Assembly: GCA_024234855.1 (NCBI GenBank)
Contig: JACKNN010000001.1
Location: 992,001-1,056,000 of the forward strand
From: Pseudomonadales bacterium
Lineage (GTDB): Bacteria; Pseudomonadota; Gammaproteobacteria; Pseudomonadales; Halieaceae
Length of the DNA stretch: 64,000 nucleotides
Reading direction: 5' to 3'
A program made the translations under genes and the position numbers. A model generated the notes under the pieces. That model did not search any database. It had not been told where the DNA came from and saw only the letters and a program-made list of their open reading frames with translations. Positions 8,187 to 19,998 of the stretch are shown here, piece by piece. Within the stretch, counting starts at the first letter, position 1; every line of letters starts with the position of its first letter.

Positions 8187-9407
8187 ATGACTACGGGGTG
8201 GAATTTGGGTATCGTGAGCCGCTTTCCTGTCGAGGACTACTGCTTGGACGACCCATTTGCCGATATCCGGCCCTATCGCAACGAGGAAGTGGCCGGTGTC
8301 CTGGCGCGTTTGCTCAACGACAGGGAACTGCTGGATACCCTGGCCGGTTTCAGGCTCGGTAAACTGGCCGGCCTGGCGCCGGCCCTGGTGCGGCCCCTGG
8401 TGCGTTGGGTCCTGGCCCGCGAGGTGCGGGGCGTGGTCGATGTCGGTGCCATGCAGGCGATTATCAAACGCTACATGGACCGGATGATAGAAGACACCAC
8501 CGGTGGCTTCAGCGTCTCCGGCCTGGTGCAGCTCGACCCGGTCAGGCCCTACCTGTACATGAGCAATCACCGCGACATCGCCATGGATCCGGCCTTTATA
8601 AACTACGCCCTGCACCGGGCCAGTTATGAAACGGTGCGCATTGCCATAGGCGACAACCTGCTGACCAAGCCCTGGGTGTCTGACCTGATGCGCCTGAACA
8701 AGAGTTTCATCGTCAAGCGCTCGGTCAGCGGCCCGCGGGAGCTGCTGGCGGCATCGAAGAACCTGGCCAACTATATCCAGCATTCGCTGCTGCAGGAGCA
8801 CATCCCGGTGTGGATAGCCCAGCGCGAGGGGCGCGCCAAGGACGGGGTCGATCGCACCGAGCCGGTCATCATCAAGATGTTGTCAATGAGCCGGGACAAG
8901 AGCAGCCAGGCGTTTGATGCGCACATGCAGGGCCTGGGCATTGTCCCCGTGGCGATCTCCTATGAGCTCGACCCCTGCGATGCGCTCAAGGCCAACGAGC
9001 TCTACCAGCGGGCCAGCCAGGGCCGCTACCAGAAAGGCGAGCAGGAAGATGTGGCCTCCATCGGCCGGGGCATAGCCGGTGACAAGGGCAGGGTGCATGT
9101 CTCCTTCGGGACTCCCCTGGGAGCGGGGTTTACCACACCCGAAGCCGTGGCGGCGGAGATCGACCGGCAGGTGATTTCGGGCTACTGCCTGCATCCCACC
9201 AATATCTACGCCTACCAGATGCTCAACCCGGGCGCCCCCGCCCTGCCGGATACGCTGACCGCCGAGCCCGGTGACTGCAGCCGCGAGCAGTTCGAACAGC
9301 GCATAGCAGCCCTGCCGGAGCCGCACCGCCCCTACGCGCTGGCCATCTACGCCAACGCGGTGGTGAGCAAGCTGGCGCTGCGAGCGGACACCCCGGCCCC
9401 TTGCTGA
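8187..9407 (+). CDS. glycerolipid acyltransferase-like protein
   Basis: 406 aa PlsC-superfamily protein, likely acting on acyl-CoA or acyl-ACP and a lysophospholipid or other acceptor at the cytoplasmic membrane. Motif I reads SNHRDIAMDPAF near residue 128; the second signature WIAQREGRAKDG lies near residue 210. The distance from His to the later Asp is five residues, not the usual four (NHx4D), although HRD places an Asp closer. This HRDI variant occurs in a group of long bacterial acyltransferases, so I read it as a subfamily feature. The ATG at 8187 was chosen because the upstream in-frame extension lacks coding character. It overlaps dinG by 7 nt. Confidence 0.78.
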   Translation: MTTGWNLGIVSRFPVEDYCLDDPFADIRPYRNEEVAGVLARLLNDRELLDTLAGFRLGKLAGLAPALVRPLVRWVLAREVRGVVDVGAMQAIIKRYMDRMIEDTTGGFSVSGLVQLDPVRPYLYMSNHRDIAMDPAFINYALHRASYETVRIAIGDNLLTKPWVSDLMRLNKSFIVKRSVSGPRELLAASKNLANYIQHSLLQEHIPVWIAQREGRAKDGVDRTEPVIIKMLSMSRDKSSQAFDAHMQGLGIVPVAISYELDPCDALKANELYQRASQGRYQKGEQEDVASIGRGIAGDKGRVHVSFGTPLGAGFTTPEAVAAEIDRQVISGYCLHPTNIYAYQMLNPGAPALPDTLTAEPGDCSREQFEQRIAALPEPHRPYALAIYANAVVSKLALRADTPAPC

Positions 9408-11533
9408 GCGAAGAGCTCAAGGGCGCCATTCGCGAGGCCTACGGCGCCATCATCGAGGGCAAGAAGCTCACCCCACGCTGGGGCCAGCGCCAGATGATTG
9501 CCGAGATCGCCAATACTCTCGCCCGCATTCCGGCACCGGGAGAACCGGCCGCCAAAATGCCCGCAGTGTGCGTGATCGAGGCCGGCACCGGCACCGGCAA
9601 AACCATCGCCTACGCGGTGGCGGCCATTCCCATCGCCCGGGCGTTCAACAAGCGGCTGGTGGTGGCCACGGCCACCATCGCCTTGCAGGAGCAGTTCGTC
9701 AACAAGGACCTGCCGGATATTCGCCGTCACACCGGGCTGGATTTCAGTTTTGTGCTGGCCAAGGGGCGACGCCGCTATGTCTGCCTGTCCAAGCTCGACC
9801 GGGTGTTCGGCCAGGGCCAGGGCGCCGGCGACCTGCTGCCGCTGTATCCCGATGAGGTCGGCCAGCCGGTGACCGCCGAGGCACTGCCGGTGTACACGGC
9901 GATGATCGATGCACTGGGTCGCGGCCAGTGGGATGGCGATCGGGACAACTGGCCGGAGACGATCGCCGAGGAGGTCTGGTACGGCGTCACCACCGACCAC
10001 AGCCAGTGCAGCGGTCGGCGCTGTCCCAACATCGGCCAGTGCAGTTTTTTCCGGGCCCGCGACGAGTTGCAAAGCGCCGATATCATCGTTACCAACCACG
10101 ACCTGACCCTGTCTGATCTCGCCCTCGGCGGCGGCGCCATCCTGTCGGCGCCGGAGGACAGCATCTATGTATTTGATGAGGGCCATCACCTGCCGGACAA
10201 GGCGCTGTCGCATTTCGCCAGCTTTTGCCGTCTGCACACCACCATCCAGTGGCTGCAGGACAGCCGCAAGTTACTGGCCCAGGCGGCGCCGGCGCTGGCC
10301 GCACTGGACGCCCTGCAGCGGCCCTTGCAGCGCCTGCCGGGCATGATGGACGAGGCTATCGGCAGTTTGCAGGTGGCGGAGCAGGCGGTCGCGGCGCTGT
10401 TCGAGGACCTGGAGCCGGACGAGCGCCGGGACGACCAGCAGTTGCGCCTCGAACACGGCCGGGTACCCGCCAGCCTGATTCCTGTTGCGGCCACGCTGTC
10501 CGGCCAGTTCCAGGCAATGGCGCAGGACCTGGCCAGGATGGAGGCCCTGCTGGAGGAGGCGCTGGAGGATGAGTTCGCCGCCCTGGACAAGGCCACCATC
10601 GAAACCTGGCACATCAACCTGGGTGGCCTGCTGGGCCGGGCGGAAGGCGCGCTGGGCCTGTGGCAGGAGTACGCGGTCACCGGCGAGGGCGAGGTACCGC
10701 CCAAGGCGCGCTGGATCACCCTGCTCAACAGCAACGGCCAGTTCGGTTTTGACCTGCGCTGCAGCCCCATCCTGGCGGCGGATATCCTGCAGGAATACCT
10801 GTGGTCGCGGGCCGCCGGGGTGATTGTCACCTCCGCCACCATCACCGCCCTCAATTCCTTCGAGCGCTTCATCCTGCATTCGGGCGCGCCGCGTGAGGCC
10901 AATTACAAGATAGTGGCGAGCCCCTTCAACTACGCCAACGCGGTGTTCAGCGTACCGCCCATGGATTGCGATCCGGGCGATGCCCAGGCCCACACCCGGG
11001 CGCTGATAGACCAGTTGCCCCGCTTGCTGGATGTTCGCGAGGGCAGCCTGGTGCTGTTTTCCTCCCGGCGCCAGATGCTGGAGGTATTCCAGGGCATCGA
11101 CAGTGGCCTGCGCGAACTCATCCTGATGCAGGGCGATTACAGCAAGCAGGAAATCCTGCGGCGCCACCGCGAGGCCATCGACGCCGCCCGCGGCAGCATC
11201 ATTTTCGGCCTGGCCAGCTTTGCCGAGGGAGTGGATCTGCCGGGGGATTACTGTCGCCATGTGGTCATCGCCAAAATCCCCTTTGCCGTGCCCGACAGCC
11301 CGCTGGAAGCGGCGCTGGCGGAGTGGGTGGAGGCCCAGGGCCGCAATGCCTTCATGGAAATCAGCGTACCCGACGCCGCCCTGCGACTGGTCCAGGCCAG
11401 CGGCCGATTGCTGCGCACGGAGCAGGATACCGGCCGCGTCACCCTGATGGACCGGCGCATCCTGACCCGCCGCTACGGCCGGGCGATTCTCGATTCGCTG
11501 CCGCCGTTTCGGCGTGAGCTGGCGGCGAGCTGA
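9401..11533 (+). CDS. dinG: ATP-dependent DNA helicase DinG
   Basis: 710 aa XPD/DinG-type superfamily 2 helicase, 5'-3' polarity in the family, acting on forked DNA, D-loops and R-loops. Walker A is EAGTGTGKTIAYA near residue 63; the DEAH-type box is VFDEGHHLPD near residue 258; motif VI is QASGRLLRTEQD near residue 665. Iron-sulfur cluster cysteines are visible near residues 127-215 (YVCLSKL, SQCSGRRCPNIGQCSFF), as expected for DinG. The start is TTG at 9401 overlapping the previous gene's stop, which implies translational coupling. yqcC follows. Confidence 0.93.
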   Translation: MLSEELKGAIREAYGAIIEGKKLTPRWGQRQMIAEIANTLARIPAPGEPAAKMPAVCVIEAGTGTGKTIAYAVAAIPIARAFNKRLVVATATIALQEQFVNKDLPDIRRHTGLDFSFVLAKGRRRYVCLSKLDRVFGQGQGAGDLLPLYPDEVGQPVTAEALPVYTAMIDALGRGQWDGDRDNWPETIAEEVWYGVTTDHSQCSGRRCPNIGQCSFFRARDELQSADIIVTNHDLTLSDLALGGGAILSAPEDSIYVFDEGHHLPDKALSHFASFCRLHTTIQWLQDSRKLLAQAAPALAALDALQRPLQRLPGMMDEAIGSLQVAEQAVAALFEDLEPDERRDDQQLRLEHGRVPASLIPVAATLSGQFQAMAQDLARMEALLEEALEDEFAALDKATIETWHINLGGLLGRAEGALGLWQEYAVTGEGEVPPKARWITLLNSNGQFGFDLRCSPILAADILQEYLWSRAAGVIVTSATITALNSFERFILHSGAPREANYKIVASPFNYANAVFSVPPMDCDPGDAQAHTRALIDQLPRLLDVREGSLVLFSSRRQMLEVFQGIDSGLRELILMQGDYSKQEILRRHREAIDAARGSIIFGLASFAEGVDLPGDYCRHVVIAKIPFAVPDSPLEAALAEWVEAQGRNAFMEISVPDAALRLVQASGRLLRTEQDTGRVTLMDRRILTRRYGRAILDSLPPFRRELAAS

Positions 11534-11570
11534 TGGGCTCTGGCCGCGGGTGTCGGGACGGGGGGTGTGC

Positions 11571-11903
11571 GTGAATACCGAGGTCGCCGAACTGCTGATC
11601 GATATTGAGGCCGAGCTGCGCCAGTTGGGATTGTGGGACAGGGTGCCGCCCCCACCGGCGGCGCTGGCCTCGGACCAGCCCTTCAGTATCGATACGCTGA
11701 CCCTGCCCCAGTGGCTGCAGTTTATTTTCCTGCCCACCCTCTACCGCCTGCTCGAAGAGGCACAGCCCCTGCCCGGGCGCTGCGGGATCGCGCCGATGGC
11801 CCAGGAGTATTTCCGGGGGATGGGACTGGCCAGCGGCGCCCTGGAGGAGGCGCTGCTGCAGATGGACCGGGTGTTGTCGGGGGAGGACAGCGGCGGGCAG
11901 TAA
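11571..11903 (+). CDS. yqcC: YqcC family protein (DUF446)
   Basis: 110 aa helical protein of the YqcC/DUF446 family. Typical features are an N-terminal EVAELLIDIEAELRQLGLW helix, the PPPPAAL turn, SDQPFSIDTLTLPQWLQFIFLP and a YFRGMGLASG segment. Its function is unknown; in enterobacteria it neighbours truC. The start is GTG at 11571, after a GGACGGGGGG purine tract. It lies 37 bp after dinG on the same strand and converges on fadA. Confidence 0.85.
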   Translation: MNTEVAELLIDIEAELRQLGLWDRVPPPPAALASDQPFSIDTLTLPQWLQFIFLPTLYRLLEEAQPLPGRCGIAPMAQEYFRGMGLASGALEEALLQMDRVLSGEDSGGQ

Positions 11904-11931
11904 ACTACCCGCCGCACTTGTGGCTGAGCGG

Positions 11932-15308
<3,377 letters not shown>

Positions 15309-15571
15309 ATCGATGTCCTGTAGGTGTCCTGTCGATGCCAGGATGTGGTGGGTGGGGGTCGTCCCCGTGCTCTGCTGCCCTGCCGGGGGCGCACATTGTA
15401 TCGGGCAACATCGCTGGAGGGAATGAAAAGTTTACACCGACAACATGGCCGTGGCGGCGGGCGTGGCTCGAGGCACCCGGTTTTCACACGATTGTTGCAG
15501 CAGAAGATCGGGCGCCCCGAGGCGCTCTCCTGCGCTGACTTGTGGCGCGCCCTGTGTTACTTTATCGCGCT

Positions 15572-18088
15572 ATGACTCCCCTCACTGACTTGTTGCGCCG
15601 GGCAGCCTTACCCGCGTGTCTGCTCCTTACTGCCTGCGGCGGCGGCGGGGGTGGCTCCTCTGCTACCGACAGCGGCGGCACCGTGGGCGCCGGCAGTGTC
15701 AGTACACCGCCCGCAGTGTCCTGGTACAGCACCGCCAAGCCGCTGATCGAGCGCTATTGCGTGGCCTGCCATACCGAGGGCGGGGTGGCGCCATTCCCGC
15801 TGCAGACCCACAGCCAGGTTGTCGCCAAACGATCAGCCATGGTCTATGTGCTGGAGGGCGATACCATGCCGCCCCAGGGCTACGCCAACCTGCTACCGGG
15901 GGAGACAGGCCTGCTGCTGGATTGGCTGAACGCCGGGGCGCCGCTGGGCGATCCCTCCCAGGCGCCGCTGCGCCAGTTGGCCGACAGTTTTACCTACCAC
16001 GCCGACGCCCGGGCCATCATTGAAGAAAAGTGCGTCAGCTGCCACGAGCAGGGCGGTATCGCCCCCTTCCCGTTGGAAACGTATGAGCAGGTGAAGTCGG
16101 TGGCCGCCGCCGCTGCTTTCGCGGTGGATAATGGCAGCATGCCGCCCTGGCACCCCACTGAGGGCTACAGTAGCTTCGCCGGCAGCCGCGCGCTCACGCC
16201 CAGGCAGAAATACGTACTGCTGAACTGGCTGCAGGGCGATATGGCGCCGGGCAATCCCGGCGATTACCAGGCGCCGCCGGCCAAAACGATCAAGGGGGCG
16301 GACGACTACGACCTGCATCTGGCCCTGCCCCAGGCCTACACCCCCACTCTGCAACCGGACGACCACCGCTGCTTTGTAATCGAGTGGCCGCTGGACGAGT
16401 TTGCCTACGTCACCGATGTCGACGTCATCCCGGACCAGGTGGATGAAGTGCATCATGTCATCGTATCGATCGGCGAGCCGGAAGATGCCCCTACCTATTA
16501 CGCCGCTGATGGCGAGGACGGTCGACCCGGCTGGCATTGCCTCGGCATGGGCGGCATCGCCGGTGCGGGGCTGCCGCGCCAGATCGGCGGCTGGGTGCCG
16601 GGAGCGGGACGCGAACCGCCGCCCGAGGGCACAGGGATCGGCGTCAAGCCCGGTTCAGTCATGATCGTGCAGATGCACTACAACACGCTCGTGGCGGAGC
16701 CCAAGCCGGATCAGTCCACTGTTCTGGTGCAGACCAGTGGCGAGGTGGCACTTCCCTCCAGCGCGTTTCTGATCACCGACCCCGCGTGGTTGGCCCCGGG
16801 CGGAATGCCGATCGCCGCGGGTGACCCCAATGCCTATCACGAGTTTACACTGGGCACCAATATCCTGGCCCTCATCCGCGGTGAACCGGCGGGCATCAGG
16901 GTCAACGAGCCCTGGGTCATGCACAACGGGTTTCTGCATATGCACACCCGAGGTAAAAGCGGCCGCCTCACCCTGCTGCGCAAGAACGGCACCCGCCAGA
17001 TTATGCTTGATATCCGGGACTGGGATTTCAACTGGCAGAGCACCTACCGCTTCGAGCGTGAACTACTGATGGAGCCGGGCGATCGCATAAAGCTGGAGTG
17101 CTACTGGGACAATACCGCGACCAACCAGGATTTCGTCAACGGCGTGCAGCAGCCGCCCCGGTATATCGAGTGGGGCGATGGCACCGGCGACGAGATGTGC
17201 CTGTACTCGGTGCTGATGACCAGACCGAAGCCGGGTTACGACTACAGCTACGCGCCCACCGTGCATATCGAAACCCCGGCCTACCGACAGCAGTTCGCCG
17301 CCGGCGACCTGGTGCCGCTGAAATTACTGCTGAACAACTTCACCCTGCACGATCCGGGCGAGCACGATCACAGTGACGCGGCGCAGCACATGGACTCGGC
17401 GCACGCCGGCGAGGCTGACGACCACAGCGGTGTGTTCGAGGGCCACTACCATGTGTACCTCGATACGGACGATGACAGCGCGGAGCATCTCACCGCCTGG
17501 GACAGCAGCTATTTTTACCAGTTACCCGAGAATATCGCCCCCGGCATGCACACCCTGCGAGTGAGTTTGCGCGGTTCGGATCACCACGCCCTGGGCATAG
17601 AACACGAGGTGGAGTTCGAGGTCATCGAGGGCGTCGCAGCCACCAGCGCCAGCCTGATCGATGACGATGCCTGGCGCGAGCAGGGCGCGGCCGCTGACAG
17701 CCTGGCGCAGCACCGCCCGACCGACCTGCAGTGCCCGGCGAACAGCTGGTACAACGAAGACGGCGCGCTGGAGGTTGAAACCGGCTATTGCAACTACCTG
17801 TCACTGGCGCAGCCCAGCCTGGCCGCACTCAGGGCGGGCGATTCCCTGCACCTGGTGTTATGGCACGCGGACCTCGCCTTTGAGCGGCCGGCCACCGCCC
17901 ATGTGGCGGTCACCATAGCCGGTGAACGGGTGTGGGAGCGGGACATCGCCATCCCGGCAGAGGCCAACATCTACGACCTGCGGGTACCGATCACTTTCGA
18001 CGCACCCGCCGGCAGCGAGGTGGAATTCCACCTGCACAACCACGGCTACAACAGCTGGACCCTGCTGGAACTGGAGGTCGAGCGCTGA
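15572..18088 (+). CDS. dihaem copper type II monooxygenase-like lipoprotein
   Basis: 838 aa. A lipoprotein signal (LLLTACGGG, lipidated Cys22) puts it outside the cytoplasm. Two repeated c-type haem segments follow: CVACH at 63-67 and CVSCH at 154-158, each with a GGVAPFPL/GGIAPFPL helix and a distal MPP motif. The next ~300 residues carry every copper ligand of the PHM/DBH family: HH at 294-295, QMHYN (His369), HMH at 456-458 and DEMC (Met542). A His-rich stretch (about 592-628) and a beta-rich C-terminal domain complete it. PHM/DBH enzymes hydroxylate C-H bonds using ascorbate; here the haems could deliver the electrons (inference). It heads a five-gene run with a thioredoxin, DUF4266, DUF3570 and ApbE. 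The substrate is unknown. Confidence 0.82.
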   Translation: MTPLTDLLRRAALPACLLLTACGGGGGGSSATDSGGTVGAGSVSTPPAVSWYSTAKPLIERYCVACHTEGGVAPFPLQTHSQVVAKRSAMVYVLEGDTMPPQGYANLLPGETGLLLDWLNAGAPLGDPSQAPLRQLADSFTYHADARAIIEEKCVSCHEQGGIAPFPLETYEQVKSVAAAAAFAVDNGSMPPWHPTEGYSSFAGSRALTPRQKYVLLNWLQGDMAPGNPGDYQAPPAKTIKGADDYDLHLALPQAYTPTLQPDDHRCFVIEWPLDEFAYVTDVDVIPDQVDEVHHVIVSIGEPEDAPTYYAADGEDGRPGWHCLGMGGIAGAGLPRQIGGWVPGAGREPPPEGTGIGVKPGSVMIVQMHYNTLVAEPKPDQSTVLVQTSGEVALPSSAFLITDPAWLAPGGMPIAAGDPNAYHEFTLGTNILALIRGEPAGIRVNEPWVMHNGFLHMHTRGKSGRLTLLRKNGTRQIMLDIRDWDFNWQSTYRFERELLMEPGDRIKLECYWDNTATNQDFVNGVQQPPRYIEWGDGTGDEMCLYSVLMTRPKPGYDYSYAPTVHIETPAYRQQFAAGDLVPLKLLLNNFTLHDPGEHDHSDAAQHMDSAHAGEADDHSGVFEGHYHVYLDTDDDSAEHLTAWDSSYFYQLPENIAPGMHTLRVSLRGSDHHALGIEHEVEFEVIEGVAATSASLIDDDAWREQGAAADSLAQHRPTDLQCPANSWYNEDGALEVETGYCNYLSLAQPSLAALRAGDSLHLVLWHADLAFERPATAHVAVTIAGERVWERDIAIPAEANIYDLRVPITFDAPAGSEVEFHLHNHGYNSWTLLELEVER

Positions 18089-18093
18089 ATACC

Positions 18094-18603
18094 GTGCTGA
18101 AGCGGTGGGCGATGTCCAGCCTGCTGTACCTGCTGGCCCTGCCGGTCAGTGCCGGGGTGCAGGTGGGCCAGAGCGCACCGGCATTATCCCTGCCGCTGCT
18201 GGCCGGCAGCAGTGCTGCAACGCTCAGCCTGGCATCCCTGCAGGGCAAGGTGATCTACCTGGATTTCTGGGCCTCCTGGTGCGGTCCCTGCCGGGTGTCC
18301 TTCCCCCAACTCGAACAACTTCGCCGGCAACTCGGTCCCCGGGGCTTTGAGGTGCTGGCGGTGAATTTGGATGAGCTTGAAGCCGATGCCCTGCAGTTTC
18401 TCGAGGAAGTGCCGGTCAGCTACCCGGTGGTCCGCGACGGGACGGGCGAGACGCCGCGCCGCTATGGCATCCTCGGTATGCCCACGGGCTATCTCATCGA
18501 TCGCGCGGGTATCGTGCGGCTGGTACACCAGGGCTATCGCAAGAGTGACGGCGACGCGCTGCGCACCGCTATTGTCGAATTGCTGGGAGACTCACCACAG
18601 TGA
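18094..18603 (+). CDS. TlpA/ResA-like thiol-disulfide oxidoreductase
   Basis: 169 aa exported thioredoxin-fold protein. Signal peptide: positively charged LKRW, hydrophobic SLLYLLALPVSAG. The active site WCGPC lies at about residues 62-66 in LDFWASWCGPCRVSFPQ; the cis-Pro loop is GMPTGYLIDRAG. TlpA-type proteins reduce apocytochrome cysteines or copper-site thiols in the periplasm, which fits the dihaem copper protein before it and the cysteine-rich DUF4266 protein after it. The start is uncertain: GTG 18094 keeps the charged n-region, ATG 18112 loses it, and the best Shine-Dalgarno (GGAGG at 18073) is closer to a CTG at 18085. The stop overlaps the next start. Confidence 0.85.
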   Translation: MLKRWAMSSLLYLLALPVSAGVQVGQSAPALSLPLLAGSSAATLSLASLQGKVIYLDFWASWCGPCRVSFPQLEQLRRQLGPRGFEVLAVNLDELEADALQFLEEVPVSYPVVRDGTGETPRRYGILGMPTGYLIDRAGIVRLVHQGYRKSDGDALRTAIVELLGDSPQ

Positions 18604-18806
18604 AACAACTGACCTGCCTGCTGGCCCTGCTGTGCCTGTGTGGCTGTGAAACCGTACAGCCCTGGGAGCGGGGTACCCTGGCAAAACCCGAGATGCAGTG
18701 GCAGGCCGACCCGATGGAGATCAGCCTGCAGGCCCAGATCAATGCGAGCAAGGAAGCGACTTCCGGTGGCCAGGGTGCCGCCGGCGGCGGTTGCGGGTGT
18801 AACTGA
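18600..18806 (+). CDS. DUF4266 small lipoprotein
   Basis: 68 aa. Lipoprotein signal with LCGC ending at Cys16, then the DUF4266 signature VQPWERGTLAKPEMQW, and a C-terminal glycine-rich tail ending GGGCGCN. The tail's paired cysteines could bind a metal or be reduced by the neighbouring thioredoxin. A SKEATSGG stretch lies near residues 50-57. Starts at GTG 18600, overlapping the thioredoxin stop; its own stop overlaps the ATG of the DUF3570 gene. DUF4266 proteins recur with DUF3570 and ApbE genes, which suggests an extracytoplasmic redox assembly. The exact role is unknown to me. Confidence 0.85.
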   Translation: MKQLTCLLALLCLCGCETVQPWERGTLAKPEMQWQADPMEISLQAQINASKEATSGGQGAAGGGCGCN

Positions 18807-19966
18807 TGGCATCCGGCCCCGGTGACAAACACCCGGCGCTGCTGGCGCTGACCTCCAGCGCCCTGCTGCTGCCCGCCTACCAGGGCGTGCGCGCCGATGC
18901 GCCGCCGGAATTTATCGAACTTGGCACGCGTTACAGCAAGTACGAGGAGGACAATACCCAGGGCGGCAAGACCTTCGGCGGCAGCAGCCAGCGCTACGAG
19001 GTCGACGCCGCCCAATTCCACCTGCTGGCCCCGGTGGCGGACAGCTGGTCGGTGGCAGTGGATGTCCAGTGGGAGGATATGAGCGGCGCCTCGCCCTGGT
19101 TTGTGGGGCAGAGCCTCGACGGTGGCCCCAAGGTGATCATGAGCGGCGCCAGCATCGAGGACACCCGCACCGAGGTGAGCGTGACCACCCGCTACTATTA
19201 TGACCGGGGCAATGCCGGTTTCAATTATGTGCGCTCCAAGGAGGATGACTATGACTCCAACGCCATCGCCCTGGACGGCGCCCTCAACAGTACCGACGGC
19301 CTGACGACCTACAGCGCGGCCCTCAGCACATCGCAGGATGATATCGAGCCGACCCAGGGCTCGGTACCCACCAATACCCTGAAAGCCGACAAGGACATCA
19401 GCTCAGCCTGGATCGGGGTCAGTCGCATCATCAGCAAGAACGCCATTGTCCGCTTCGGACTCGCCTATACCTACCGCGACGGCTTTCTCACCGATCCCTA
19501 CAAGAAGAATGACAGGCGTCCCGGCGAGCGCAACGAGTGGGCGGCCAGTGCCGGCTACCGGCAGTATTTCATCCAGCCCGACGGCGCGCTCCAGGCCGAT
19601 TACCGCTATTTCGATGACGACTGGGGCGTCGCCTCCCATACCCTGAACCTGGCCTGGCACCAGAACCTCGGTCAGAGCACCCAGTTAATCCCGTTCCTGC
19701 GCTATTACAGCCAGGGCGAGGCGGATTTCTTTGCCAATATCGCCAACACCGACCAGCGCCACTACTCGGAGGACTACCGGCTGTCTTCTTTCGGGGCCAT
19801 CTCAGGGGGCCTGCGGGTGCGGCATGAGATCGGCAATTGGGCGCTCACCGCCGTCGGTGAACGCTATGAAACCGATGAAAGCTGGGGCGTGTACAGCGGT
19901 GAGGAATCCCCCGCACTGGTCAATTACTGGCGTTACTCCTTTGGCCTGGACTACCTCTTCAAGTAA
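18806..19966 (+). CDS. DUF3570 protein, putative outer-membrane beta-barrel
   Basis: 386 aa. A hydrophobic N-terminal segment (ALLALTSSALLLPAYQGVRA) serves as signal peptide. The rest is a series of amphipathic strands with alternating aromatic residues, and the protein ends FGLDYLFK, an aromatic-rich last strand typical of barrels. The family motif region DMSGASPW lies near residues 91-98, and a second MSGAS is at 112-116. Its ATG overlaps the DUF4266 stop (TGATG), so the two are made together. It may anchor or export the lipoproteins or provide a conduit. The barrel assignment is inferred from sequence pattern. Confidence 0.8.
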   Translation: MASGPGDKHPALLALTSSALLLPAYQGVRADAPPEFIELGTRYSKYEEDNTQGGKTFGGSSQRYEVDAAQFHLLAPVADSWSVAVDVQWEDMSGASPWFVGQSLDGGPKVIMSGASIEDTRTEVSVTTRYYYDRGNAGFNYVRSKEDDYDSNAIALDGALNSTDGLTTYSAALSTSQDDIEPTQGSVPTNTLKADKDISSAWIGVSRIISKNAIVRFGLAYTYRDGFLTDPYKKNDRRPGERNEWAASAGYRQYFIQPDGALQADYRYFDDDWGVASHTLNLAWHQNLGQSTQLIPFLRYYSQGEADFFANIANTDQRHYSEDYRLSSFGAISGGLRVRHEIGNWALTAVGERYETDESWGVYSGEESPALVNYWRYSFGLDYLFK

Positions 19967-19998
19967 GCCCGTTTACCCACCGGCCGGTGAGCCCCGTC

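Noticed and set aside
15309..15571. PsrA/FadR-type operator upstream of fadBA
   Set aside because: GAAAAGTTTAC near 15424 only superficially resembles GAAAC-N4-GTTTC and lacks the spacer.
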